54,558 nt of DNA from NCBI GenBank assembly GCA_002441345.1, contig DJVU01000093.1, forward strand, positions 1-54,558, given 5' to 3'. Both the position numbers and the translations under genes were made by a program. How positions within the stretch are numbered: the first letter of the stretch is position 1; each line of letters begins with the position of its first letter. The notes under the pieces were generated by a model that ran no database searches, was not told the DNA's origin, and saw nothing but the letters and a program-made list of their open reading frames with translations. This document shows positions 15,947 to 24,086 of this stretch, in pieces. Source of the DNA: Bacteroidales bacterium UBA6248 (GTDB lineage: Bacteria > Bacteroidota > Bacteroidia > Bacteroidales > Lentimicrobiaceae).

Positions 15947-16675
15947 ATGACCAGATTAAGCGTTAACATAAACAAGATTGCAACGCTTCGGAATGCCCGG
16001 GGAGGGAATCTTCCGGATGTGGTAAAAGCTGCAATTGATTGTGAACGTTATGGAGCACAGGGGATTACCGTACACCCAAGGCCCGATGAGCGGCATATCC
16101 GGTATCAGGATGCCCGTGATTTGAAACCCGTAGTGATCACAGAGTTTAACATCGAAGGGAATCCCGAGCCCCGGTTTATCGACCTGGTACTTGAAGTAAA
16201 GCCGCATCAGGTTACGCTGGTTCCCGATGCCCCCGATGCCCTTACATCGAACCAGGGGTGGGATACCATTAAATACCGGAATCATCTGTCCGATATAATC
16301 GCTGAATTCCATAAGCAAGGCATCCGTACCTCGGTTTTCGTGGATCCCGATCCCCGTATGGCAGAAGCCGCTGCCGTAACGGGTACCGACCGGGTTGAGC
16401 TTTATACGGAAAGCTATGCGGCCGGGTATCACACCGACAGGCAGAAAGCCATCGCACCCTTCGTGGAAGCGGCCCGTGCTGCTGCGGCTGCCGGTCTCGG
16501 CCTGAATGCAGGGCATGACCTTAACCTCGATAACCTGCGATATTTTGTACAAACCATTCCGGGTATACAGGAAGTTTCCATCGGACACGCACTGATAGCC
16601 GATGCACTTTATTACGGACTCGAAACTACTATTCAACTTTATCTGCGCGAGCTGAAGCCATGGCTCCCGGTATAA
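15947..16675 (+). CDS. pdxJ: Pyridoxine 5'-phosphate synthase
   Basis: This 242-residue TIM-barrel enzyme condenses 1-deoxyxylulose 5-phosphate with 3-amino-2-oxopropyl phosphate in the DXP-dependent vitamin B6 pathway. The start is typical (MTRLSVNINKIATLRNARGG). HPRPDERHI carries substrate-binding His and Arg residues. The last strands contain GLGLNAGHDLNLDNL and the phosphate-binding EVSIGHALIADALY. The length is normal and all motifs are intact. Confidence 0.97.
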   Translation: MTRLSVNINKIATLRNARGGNLPDVVKAAIDCERYGAQGITVHPRPDERHIRYQDARDLKPVVITEFNIEGNPEPRFIDLVLEVKPHQVTLVPDAPDALTSNQGWDTIKYRNHLSDIIAEFHKQGIRTSVFVDPDPRMAEAAAVTGTDRVELYTESYAAGYHTDRQKAIAPFVEAARAAAAAGLGLNAGHDLNLDNLRYFVQTIPGIQEVSIGHALIADALYYGLETTIQLYLRELKPWLPV

Positions 16676-16711
16676 ATTCCACATCCATTTCTATTTTTTT
16701 AATTTCCAGAT

Positions 16712-17509
16712 ATGAAGTTATTTTACCGTCATTATGGTACAGGACAGCCGGTTATAATCCTTCACGGGATTTTTGGGGTTTCCGATAACTGGGTTACACT
16801 TGGTAAAAAACTGGCAGAAAAGTTTTCGGTTTACATTCCCGATCAGCGTAATCACGGAAAGTCGCCCCACAGTGCAACATTTAATTATTTTGCGATGGCC
16901 GACGATCTGCTTGAGTTCATTACGGAACATAAGCTGGAGCGCCCCATGATTATCGGACATTCCATGGGCGGGAAGGTTGCTATGACCTTCGCCCTGGAGC
17001 ATCCGGAAATGGCAGAGCGACTGGTGGTGGTTGATATAAGCCCGAGAAAATACCCCGGCCGCAACGTTCATTTTGATATGATTGCCGCCATGATGGCAGT
17101 GAACTTTGATGCCGTGCATTCGCGGGCGGAAGTTGAACAGTTGCTCGAAACCAGTATCCCGAACAGGCGCATCCGAATGTTTGTGATGAAAAATTTGTAC
17201 CGGAAAACCCGGCACAGCTTCGACTGGAGGTTAAACCTGGAAGCGCTGAACGCGAATATGGATTATGTATTCGAGGGGGTGGAAAGTTCGGATACATATG
17301 AAGGTCCGACGCTGTTTATCCGTGGAGGACGTTCCGATTATATCGTGGATGCCGATATCCCGTTGATCCGCAAGTTATTTCCAGCGGCTCAGATTCAGAC
17401 CATTGAAAAAGCTTCGCACTGGGTACATGCTGAAGCGCCTGCCGAATTGTGCAGCCATTTCAGTGCCTTCCTCGGCAAAGAGTGTATTCCTCCCGGAGCT
17501 GAAGAATAA
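16712..17509 (+). CDS. Alpha/beta hydrolase (YbfF-type esterase)
   Basis: This 265-residue alpha/beta hydrolase has the HGIFGVSDNW oxyanion segment, the nucleophile elbow GHSMGGK, and the catalytic His in the C-terminal KASHWVHAEAP. The closest recognisable type is the small-acyl esterase YbfF. The natural substrate is unknown. It starts 36 bases after pdxJ, so the two are probably co-transcribed, and it ends at a bidirectional terminator. Confidence 0.92.
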   Translation: MKLFYRHYGTGQPVIILHGIFGVSDNWVTLGKKLAEKFSVYIPDQRNHGKSPHSATFNYFAMADDLLEFITEHKLERPMIIGHSMGGKVAMTFALEHPEMAERLVVVDISPRKYPGRNVHFDMIAAMMAVNFDAVHSRAEVEQLLETSIPNRRIRMFVMKNLYRKTRHSFDWRLNLEALNANMDYVFEGVESSDTYEGPTLFIRGGRSDYIVDADIPLIRKLFPAAQIQTIEKASHWVHAEAPAELCSHFSAFLGKECIPPGAEE

Positions 17510-17585
17510 ATACAATACGGCTTAAACGCATTATCCACTGTGATATCCGCTGCTAAGCTACTGGTAAGACGTATAATAATGTAAA

Positions 17586-17621
17586 AAAAGACACTGCAAA
17601 ATATCGGTCGCAGTGTCTTTT
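17586..17621. terminator. Bidirectional terminator between the esterase and LiaF-like genes
   Basis: A perfect 12-bp stem, AAAAGACACTGC (17586-17597) with GCAGTGTCTTTT (17610-17621), has a 12-base loop and an A tract on one side and a T tract on the other. It can serve both convergent transcripts. Confidence 0.9.
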
Positions 17622-17679
17622 CTGTAATGGATGTATTCGTTAAATCCGCTTCGCTGGTATGGCGTCTGGACGTAAGGCG

Positions 17680-18669
17680 TTATTCTTCAATCTCTTCGGC
17701 TTCCACTTCGGCTTCAGCTTCGGATTTTGTATACCGGATAACGCTCAGGCTCGAAACGGCAGCTTCGATCCGGATGTCGGCTTTCCTCGTGGCTGTGGCA
17801 TAATTGTCGGTCCTGAAAAGACCGTTGCTGATTTTCTTAAAGCCTTTAAAGTTTTTGCTCGAAAGGGCGGTTTCGGTTCTTAGTTCAGCGCCAACATTTT
17901 CAGGAATAAAAAGATCAATGGTAGCTGCTCCTGCGTTGATGCTGACGGATGCGTATTCGTTCAGATCGCCCAGTCTCAGTTTGATAGAAGATGCTCCGCC
18001 GTCGACTTCCAGTTCGCTTACTTTGTAATTACTCAGATCAAAATCGATGGATGCGGCTCCGATATCCAGGTCGAGATCCCAAACCGGATCGGGATGAAGT
18101 CCAAGCCTCACATAGTTGCCAACTTTGTCAACCTTTACCCTTGAGTCCTGAATGCTGAGTTCTATGGTCCGTTTGTCGCCCTGGTCCTGTGAGGTCATAC
18201 TGTAATTCCCGATGCTGCCTTTTTTAACGAAGGTCATCAGCTTGTCTGAGGGTGCAGAAGGCTCAAGGCGGAAGGTTCCGGCAGCGGCTTCCAGCTTCAG
18301 TTCAACCCTTCCGATCGTGGAATCGTACGACTGAAAAAGTTCCTGGGTTTCCGACATACTGTCCCATCGGTCGGTTTCGGGATAGTTATATTGTTTGCCG
18401 TGGTACGATTTATCCCATCCGAAACTGTAATAACCGGTTTTGTCGTACTTGCTGACAATCAATATCGATAATCCAATAGCCAGGATTGAGAAGATTAGTT
18501 TCAGATAATCCTTTACAGGGATGAGAGAAATACCCCAGAGGATGAGAATCAGAGGCCATAACCTCCAGATGGTTCCCCAGTCGAAATAGATGATCCCCAG
18601 GTTTTTCAGGATAAAGAGGGTTCCAATGATTACCAGAAGAACGCCCCAGAATATTTTACGGTAGCTCAT
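17680..18669 (-). CDS. LiaF-like membrane protein (LiaI/LiaF TM region plus toastrack-like domain)
   Basis: This 329-residue protein has three or four N-terminal membrane helices within the first ~85 residues (IFWGVLLVIIGTLFILKNLGI, WPLILILWGISL), the DUF5668/LiaF transmembrane unit. A beta-repeat region of about 110-320 follows, with alternating Asp/Ser strands typical of DUF4097/toastrack domains, and then an acidic tail (EAEAEVEAEEIEE). LiaF-type proteins modulate envelope-stress signalling in other phyla. It lies 11 bases after the PspC gene, so the pair is a likely envelope-stress module. Confidence 0.82.
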   Translation of the reverse strand: MSYRKIFWGVLLVIIGTLFILKNLGIIYFDWGTIWRLWPLILILWGISLIPVKDYLKLIFSILAIGLSILIVSKYDKTGYYSFGWDKSYHGKQYNYPETDRWDSMSETQELFQSYDSTIGRVELKLEAAAGTFRLEPSAPSDKLMTFVKKGSIGNYSMTSQDQGDKRTIELSIQDSRVKVDKVGNYVRLGLHPDPVWDLDLDIGAASIDFDLSNYKVSELEVDGGASSIKLRLGDLNEYASVSINAGAATIDLFIPENVGAELRTETALSSKNFKGFKKISNGLFRTDNYATATRKADIRIEAAVSSLSVIRYTKSEAEAEVEAEEIEE

Positions 18670-18680
18670 GGGTTCAGGAT

Positions 18681-19256
18681 TTAATTGGTTTGAGAACTAT
18701 TGTCGGTATCCGCGGTTGCTTCCGCTTTTGTTTCTATTTTTCCGGATTTGGCAGCCGGTTTCCAGGGAAGGTTGCCAAAAATAAGGACAAGACCAATGAT
18801 TATGAGTGCGATGGGCCACAGATCGGAAAAGTTGATGTTTGCCACAAAACGTTCGATAAGAAAAATAGATCCGAAAAATATCAGAAGGAGTCCGCCGATC
18901 AGGCTTCCGTCCATTTTTCTGCGTTGCATGGTATCAGCTGTTTCTTTATTCTGATTCAAGGGCTGTCTTGGACTTCCTTCTTCAAATCCCTCATAGGTTT
19001 CACCAACACCCGAATCCGAACTCCCGGGCGAGGGCGGGGGAGTTGTGTATCCGTAAAAAGTATTGTACTGATTTTTCTCGGGCAGGATAATCCAAAGGAT
19101 GATGTAGATTAATACTCCGCTGCCGCCGAAAATGACAAGCAAGACAAAAATCAGCCGGATTATAGTGGGATCAATGCCGAAGAAATCGGCCAGTCCGCCG
19201 GCCACCCCACCAATGACTCTTCCGTGAACGGAGCGGTATAATCTTGTTTCTGACAT
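18681..19256 (-). CDS. PspC domain-containing membrane protein
   Basis: This 191-residue protein has an N-terminal PspC domain (LYRSVHGRVIGGVAGGLADFF, then the helix VLIYIILWIILPE). A Pro/Ser/Gly linker follows, then a second membrane region (GSLIGGLLLIFFGSIFLIER and LWPIALIIIGLVLIFG) resembling the LiaF transmembrane unit of its neighbour. PspC proteins sense or transmit inner-membrane stress. It forms an operon with the LiaF-like gene and follows tatC by 58 bases. Confidence 0.9.
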   Translation of the reverse strand: MSETRLYRSVHGRVIGGVAGGLADFFGIDPTIIRLIFVLLVIFGGSGVLIYIILWIILPEKNQYNTFYGYTTPPPSPGSSDSGVGETYEGFEEGSPRQPLNQNKETADTMQRRKMDGSLIGGLLLIFFGSIFLIERFVANINFSDLWPIALIIIGLVLIFGNLPWKPAAKSGKIETKAEATADTDNSSQTN

Positions 19257-19314
19257 AATTTATTTGTTAAAGTTCGTCAGTTTGACGCCGGCTTCCGGGA
19301 AAGGTTACACCCGC

Positions 19315-20160
19315 TCATTCCGCCAGGCGTTCGCGATCGGCGGAAACTCTGCGTGCGATTACAATCCCCAGTTCGTAAAGCCCGTAAAGGGGGATTGTTA
19401 CAAGTATCTGGCTGATGACGTCGGGCGGGGTAATAATGGCCGCTATGGTGAGTAGGATTACAAGTGTTACTTTCCGGTTACGGGCCATAAAGTCAGGGGT
19501 TAGCAATCCCACCCTTGCCAGGAAGTAAACAAAAACCGGGAGTTCAAACACTACTCCCATCGAAAAGGTTACCGAAACCACCGTACTGATATAGGAAGAG
19601 AGAGCAATCTGATTGGTTACCGTTTCGCTGACCTGATAATTCCCGAAAAAATTCAGCGTTAGCGGAACAATAAGAAAATAGCTGAAAAGTACCCCGAGGA
19701 TGAACAGCAGGGAGATGATAAGAACGGCTCCACGGGTGTATTTTCGTTCGTTTTCATACAGTGCGGGTTTAATAAACCGCCAGATCTCCCATATTATATA
19801 AGGTGAGGAAACAATTAGCCCTGCCGCGATACTGATGTACATATGGGTGATAAATTGCCCGGAGAGGTTGATGTTGATGATGCTGAGGTTAACATCTCCA
19901 AGGCATAACGAAGGCAGATTCAGTTTTTGCCCCAGTGAACAAAGTAAGCGGTTGGTTATAAATCCCGATTGTCCGGGTGCCAGAATCAAACGGTCGAAAA
20001 TAATTTCTCTGTTAATGAAGGCAATAATTCCGAGAAGTATAATGGCTGCAGCCGACCGGAATAAATGGCCGCGGAGGGCATCAAGATGACCCCAGAACGA
20101 CATTTCGCCTTCTGCTGCCGCAAAACCGGAATCGGTTTTACCCTTGGTTTCGTTTGCCAT
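19315..20160 (-). CDS. tatC: Sec-independent protein translocase TatC
   Basis: This 281-residue six-helix membrane protein is the twin-arginine signal receptor of the Tat pathway. The N-terminal FWGHLDALRGHLFRS, with its conserved Glu/His/Leu-Arg pattern in Bacteroidota form, is followed by a large first periplasmic loop. PYIIWEIWRFIKPALYENER is the cytoplasmic loop containing the conserved Glu and Pro, and the protein ends IITPPDVISQ with the last helices. No tatA/B gene is in the window. A -7 element lies upstream. Confidence 0.95.
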   Translation of the reverse strand: MANETKGKTDSGFAAAEGEMSFWGHLDALRGHLFRSAAAIILLGIIAFINREIIFDRLILAPGQSGFITNRLLCSLGQKLNLPSLCLGDVNLSIININLSGQFITHMYISIAAGLIVSSPYIIWEIWRFIKPALYENERKYTRGAVLIISLLFILGVLFSYFLIVPLTLNFFGNYQVSETVTNQIALSSYISTVVSVTFSMGVVFELPVFVYFLARVGLLTPDFMARNRKVTLVILLTIAAIITPPDVISQILVTIPLYGLYELGIVIARRVSADRERLAE

Positions 20161-20178
20161 TCAGGGTGTATTTTTTTT

Positions 20179-20186
20179 CAAAAATA
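20179..20186 (-). promoter_or_regulatory. -7 promoter element of tatC
   Basis: TATTTTTG on the minus strand (20186-20179) matches TAnnTTTG, 18 bases before the tatC ATG. Confidence 0.5.
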
Positions 20187-20371
20187 GCGAATCTCCTTTA
20201 ACCGTATCATGGCTGAAGGAGATCCGTGGAAAAAGTGTGCTGATTACCTGGTCCGGGCAATGGTTTCTGCTGTTTGGTTTTCTGACGATAATACTTTAAG
20301 CGTCAGACCGGCAGGGCCTGGGCGCTGAAGAAATTGCTACCGGATATTTTCTTTCCTTCCCTGACTTTCCA

Positions 20372-20986
20372 TCAGCACCCTCCGGCGGCTTTCACAACTT
20401 TTACTCCCTGAGGCACTGCAGCAGGTCCTGTGGGTGTACTTCCCGTTGTGCCGCCTTCCGATTTAAAGAACCTGCCATAATCCCAGCGGGCTTTCTCCCC
20501 GTGTGCGGATTGTGCAGGGAGGGCCAGTTTTTTATCCGAATTTCCGGCAGCCTGAGAATAACCATTTGAAATCGCACGGCTATGGTTTATCCCTTTGGAG
20601 GTAAGGAGGGCAACGGCCATTTGTGAAACCGATTCATCGTCAGCTATCAGCAAAAGAACGCCGGCTTTTTTCATCTTTTTCAGATTCGGGGCCTCAAGAA
20701 GTTCACCGAAAGGTATCTGTATCGTTTTTTCGATACCGGGCAGCTGGCCGTCAGGATTCGTTCTCAGGTCGACCAGGGTATAATCGGCAAGAGAGCCATT
20801 TTCTGCCATCTGCTGCAACTCGCCCGGCAGAATCAGCGTCTGAGTGCCGGTGACTTGCTCCAGCACCTTATCGTTGGCCGCAGAATAGGAGGGGGCCATC
20901 TGCCATTGAAGCAGAATTACCAGCAGAACTACAGCTATTATACTGGCTGCTGCATAGGTGAGCATTTTGTCGTTTGTATTTTCCAT
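20372..20986 (-). CDS. Membrane-anchored rhodanese-like protein with C-terminal GGC tail, lacking the catalytic Cys
   Basis: This 204-residue protein starts at the ATG at 20986 (MENTNDKML). It has one N-terminal membrane helix (about 9-27) and a periplasmic rhodanese-like domain (about 50-150: YTLVDLRTNPDG, then LLLIADDESVSQMA). A flexible Gly/Thr/Pro tail of about 30 residues ends VKAAGGC. The loop where rhodaneses hold the catalytic Cys reads ADDESVS, without Cys. The terminal C204 is the only Cys in the protein. I infer that this tail Cys, not the domain loop, carries any sulfur. It is the last gene of the sulfur cluster, 132 bases after the YedE-rhodanese gene. Confidence 0.82.
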   Translation of the reverse strand: MENTNDKMLTYAAASIIAVVLLVILLQWQMAPSYSAANDKVLEQVTGTQTLILPGELQQMAENGSLADYTLVDLRTNPDGQLPGIEKTIQIPFGELLEAPNLKKMKKAGVLLLIADDESVSQMAVALLTSKGINHSRAISNGYSQAAGNSDKKLALPAQSAHGEKARWDYGRFFKSEGGTTGSTPTGPAAVPQGVKVVKAAGGC

Positions 20987-21118
20987 TGATCCAAAGGTTC
21001 TGTAGGTGTTTAATTTTTTAATCCTTTCCCGCAGTATAACAACGATAGGGAGTTGGCTGGGCCTTATGGCATTAACGCGCCTTTGCTGCACACAAGGCCG
21101 CCCTCTTGCCTCCAGCTG

Positions 21119-22351
21119 TCAGCAACCGCCTTTTCCTGGCGGAGGTGGCTGAATGTTGACAAGTGTTCTGACCGGTGCCTGGCTTCTTCCCTGAACTTCA
21201 CCGGCGCCTCCTTCGCGGAAGGCTTTTCCGGCTCTTTCGCGGAAGCGGGTAAAGAAAACAGCCTGTTCCGGATTCAGATCGTGACGCCGGACAGCTGAAT
21301 CTGCGAAATACGCTGAGAAGAAATCATTCAGACCGCCGGTTAAAACACCGGCATCCTCAAGTCCGGCTCTGCGTGTAAACAGCCATGCCTGACTTGCCGC
21401 AGTAGTTCCGTTGCTGTAGAATACAACTTTTTTACCGGATTTCTCCAGTATTTTCAGGTTGTTATCTTGTAATATTCCTGGCAGAGGCATATTCACCGAA
21501 CCGGGCAGGTTAAAGCGCGCAAACGCTTCACTGTCTCTGACGTCAACCAGAAGCAGGTCGTTGTCTTCGGCATGCAGCAGTTTATATGCAAGTTCATCGC
21601 TGTTGATGTTGTGCTTCCCTTCCGCAGCTTCCGCAAGAATAGTACCGGCAGATACTTCATTCCATACAGCCTTTGGTTTGTCGGGCAGCAGTACTACCAG
21701 AAGGGTAATCCCCAGCAGTAATGCAACAGGTGCGGTATAGGAAGGATGAAAGAAGCGGGTATCCGTTGTTATTTTGTTGACGCTGTCTTCTATTTTGCGA
21801 GTGACGATAAAAGCGGTAAGAGCGATAAGGACAAGCAGGAAGACAAAGAGGTTCCGGCTCATTCCCAGGGAGTCATATACGAAGATTCCGCCCAGGTCAT
21901 ATCCGTTGTAAAGAGGTTCAAAGGTTTTGTAAAACGTCCCGAAGGCAAAAATTCCGAGCATCATTCCCACAACGAAAAACATGGCATCCACCTTTCCGAT
22001 AACGGCAGCAACCACACTTGTACCGGGGCAAAAACCACCCAGAATAAAGCCCAGGCCCATAATTACGCCGCCTACGATGGCCGACCACAGGAACGTAGGA
22101 TTGATATAAAGCATGCTGTAGTCGATCCATCCCAGGTAACTGAAAATAAGCAGTCCGAGAGCAGCTGTAATGGCTGCGGTGAAGAAAACGCGCAGCACTA
22201 CGAAATCGTATCCGTAAAATACGCCTGCCAGTTTTCGTGAGGTTGAAAATCCGCCCTGTTCGAGAACATAGCCAAAACCAAGACCGATTACGAAGGCGAA
22301 GAAGAGATTCAGATCGGGATTAATAAACCCCTGAGGTATCAATGGTGCCAT
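21119..22351 (-). CDS. YeeE/YedE-family transporter fused to a Cys-less rhodanese domain, with C-terminal GGC tail
   Basis: This 410-residue protein is read from the ATG at 22351, 13 bases after the previous stop. The first ~230 residues are membrane helices of the YeeE/YedE (DUF395) sulfur-transport family, with EQGGFSTSRK and GGFCPGTSVVAAV; the Cys in the latter is the family's channel Cys. A rhodanese domain follows at about 250-345 (LLLVDVRDSEAFARFNLPGSVNMPL). Its catalytic loop reads FYSNGTTAASQ, with Ser where Cys is expected. A low-complexity tail ends PPPPGKGGC. The only Cys residues are the membrane Cys and the terminal C410. YeeE/YedE members (TsuA) import thiosulfate. Passing sulfur to or from the tail is inference. 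Confidence 0.88.
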   Translation of the reverse strand: MAPLIPQGFINPDLNLFFAFVIGLGFGYVLEQGGFSTSRKLAGVFYGYDFVVLRVFFTAAITAALGLLIFSYLGWIDYSMLYINPTFLWSAIVGGVIMGLGFILGGFCPGTSVVAAVIGKVDAMFFVVGMMLGIFAFGTFYKTFEPLYNGYDLGGIFVYDSLGMSRNLFVFLLVLIALTAFIVTRKIEDSVNKITTDTRFFHPSYTAPVALLLGITLLVVLLPDKPKAVWNEVSAGTILAEAAEGKHNINSDELAYKLLHAEDNDLLLVDVRDSEAFARFNLPGSVNMPLPGILQDNNLKILEKSGKKVVFYSNGTTAASQAWLFTRRAGLEDAGVLTGGLNDFFSAYFADSAVRRHDLNPEQAVFFTRFRERAGKAFREGGAGEVQGRSQAPVRTLVNIQPPPPGKGGC

Positions 22352-22364
22352 AATTATCAAGGTT

Positions 22365-22889
22365 TTAGCTGATCCATAATTTTCTGAAGAAATAGGCAAA
22401 TACGAATCCTGACCCGAAAATGGCTATCATAGTCAGGAAGCCTGCTGTTGATAGGGTTGCCATTCCGGTAAGTGCAGCTCCGCTGGTACAACCCCTCCCG
22501 AACTGGCTCCCGAGTCCAAACAGAAAACCTCCGGCTGTCGCCATTATCAGCCGGGTCCGGGTTGTAATGCGTGGTCCTTTGTCGACCTTTATCCCTGCTC
22601 TTCCCGACATAAATCCCGAGAAGAAGGCTCCGCCCAGTACGCCAAGGGTCAGGTAGACAAGCCAGTTTTTCATCGGCCGGCCATCGCCTTCAGCGAAATA
22701 GGATGCATAAAAGGGGTTTTTAATGGCGTAGGCAGGTGCGACTTTACCTACGGTTTGAACAACTACACTCTTTACGGATCCGCTGGCTCCGAGTCCGCGG
22801 CCTGTGACAAAAAAGGCCGTCAGCAAAACCAATCCCAGCAGAAAGCCTGCCAGGTAAGGATTCATGTAAGGTTTTGGTTTTTGATCCAT
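22365..22889 (-). CDS. YeeE/YedE-family half-transporter (putative sulfur-compound transport)
   Basis: This 174-residue membrane protein starts at the ATG at 22889. It has about four to five helices and the family motif GSQFGRGCTSGAALTGMATLS, whose Cys corresponds to the conserved pore Cys of thiosulfate permeases. One YeeE/YedE unit is split here over two genes. This half lacks any tail, while its partner at 21119 carries the rhodanese and GGC extension. The 13-base spacing on both sides shows tight operon organisation. The likely role is moving thiosulfate or a sulfur species across the inner membrane. Confidence 0.9.
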   Translation of the reverse strand: MDQKPKPYMNPYLAGFLLGLVLLTAFFVTGRGLGASGSVKSVVVQTVGKVAPAYAIKNPFYASYFAEGDGRPMKNWLVYLTLGVLGGAFFSGFMSGRAGIKVDKGPRITTRTRLIMATAGGFLFGLGSQFGRGCTSGAALTGMATLSTAGFLTMIAIFGSGFVFAYFFRKLWIS

Positions 22890-22902
22890 ATGATTTGATT
22901 TT

Positions 22903-23985
22903 TTAGGCACAACCACCCTGTGCCTGTTTAACAACTGCTGGTTTATTGGTTTGTCCGGAGCCATCACCCCGGCCTTTTTTTACCGGAAAAGAATTTTTCT
23001 GAAGATCGGACCAGTAACGGCTTGTAGCCTGTTCCTCGCGGCTGAATGCGCTGTGCATAAAACCATTGGCTCCGTATGTTACCGAGTAAGCATCGTAGCC
23101 AAGCATTCTCAGATAGGCTACAGCCTGGGCGCTGTGATGGCCGTTAAAGCAATAAACGGCTACTGGTTTTCCGGGCATAAGTTTGTATAATTCAACTTCT
23201 GCTCCGAGTGAGGCTTTGGGCGTAAACTGAATTGCTCCCTCAGGATGCTTCATCTGCTGATACCAGTCGGCAGGAACATAAGCTACAATGGTGTATTTGT
23301 CAACCTCTTTCATCAGATCGCTGTAGCTGATGAGATGAGCGGCCGGATCCATCGACAGTAATTGCATAGCCCGTTGCAAAGCGATTTCGCTGCCGGTTCC
23401 GGCTTCCGTCGAAACAACGGCGGGTTCATTCTTCCCGCCAGGGGGGGCGGAATCCTCACTGGTAAGCCTCTCCGGATAGTCACCCGTGGCTTTATCCCAT
23501 CCCGATGCTGCTGCTTCACGACTCCATGCACTCATTCCATATCTTACAGCCCAGGTGTTTCCATATCCGAGAAGGCGCATTATTCCCGCAACATACGATG
23601 AAATCTGCCCTCGGTTGCATACAAATACAATGCGCTCAAACGACAGGGCATCAACGTCGTTTTCAAAAAATGCAGGAACGTCACCGGGAGCAAGCCTTAC
23701 AGCCCCTTCAATATGTCCGGCGTCGAAATCTTCCTGAGACCGGAGGTCGATGATAAGGATGTTTCTGCTTAGCATGCCGTTCAGCTCAGCAGCAGTCATG
23801 ATGGCCGGAGCAGTGGTGTTGATGAAATCGCCGTTTTCCTGGAAATACGTAAGCAGGGACGCCGACTGATTTTCTGCAAGCGGCATGTTCACATCGGTTG
23901 TATCCTTGCTGCTGCACCCGCCAAGCAGAAACAGTAAAACAAGGAAAACCGGCATTAGTGCATTGGTTATGGTTGTTCGTTTCAT
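22903..23985 (-). CDS. Lipoprotein with two rhodanese domains and C-terminal GGC(A) tail
   Basis: This 360-residue protein has a lipobox (LLFLLGGCSS, lipidated C24). Two rhodanese domains follow. The first holds an active-site-like Cys at C123 (FVCNRGQISS), and the second at C279 (VYCFNGHHSAQA). The tail is basic and Gly-rich and ends KQAQGGCA. The four Cys are thus the lipid anchor, two catalytic positions and the tail. Rhodaneses transfer sulfane sulfur as a Cys persulfide. The lipid anchor puts this one outside the cytoplasm. It follows the cytochrome b gene by 101 bases and precedes the transporters by 13 bases. Confidence 0.88.
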   Translation of the reverse strand: MKRTTITNALMPVFLVLLFLLGGCSSKDTTDVNMPLAENQSASLLTYFQENGDFINTTAPAIMTAAELNGMLSRNILIIDLRSQEDFDAGHIEGAVRLAPGDVPAFFENDVDALSFERIVFVCNRGQISSYVAGIMRLLGYGNTWAVRYGMSAWSREAAASGWDKATGDYPERLTSEDSAPPGGKNEPAVVSTEAGTGSEIALQRAMQLLSMDPAAHLISYSDLMKEVDKYTIVAYVPADWYQQMKHPEGAIQFTPKASLGAEVELYKLMPGKPVAVYCFNGHHSAQAVAYLRMLGYDAYSVTYGANGFMHSAFSREEQATSRYWSDLQKNSFPVKKGRGDGSGQTNKPAVVKQAQGGCA

Positions 23986-24086
23986 TCGAAAAAGTTTTTA
24001 TTGTTCGGTTTGTCTTCCGGTTTGAAAACCAGCCTTACCGTAATCATGAAATTTCGGTTATCACAGCATAAGCGCATTCGTTCCGG

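Noticed and set aside
15956..16684. Minus-strand frame of 242 codons exactly opposite pdxJ
   Set aside because: pdxJ is complete with all motifs. The similar length is coincidence from shared stop spacing, and the antisense product has no family features.
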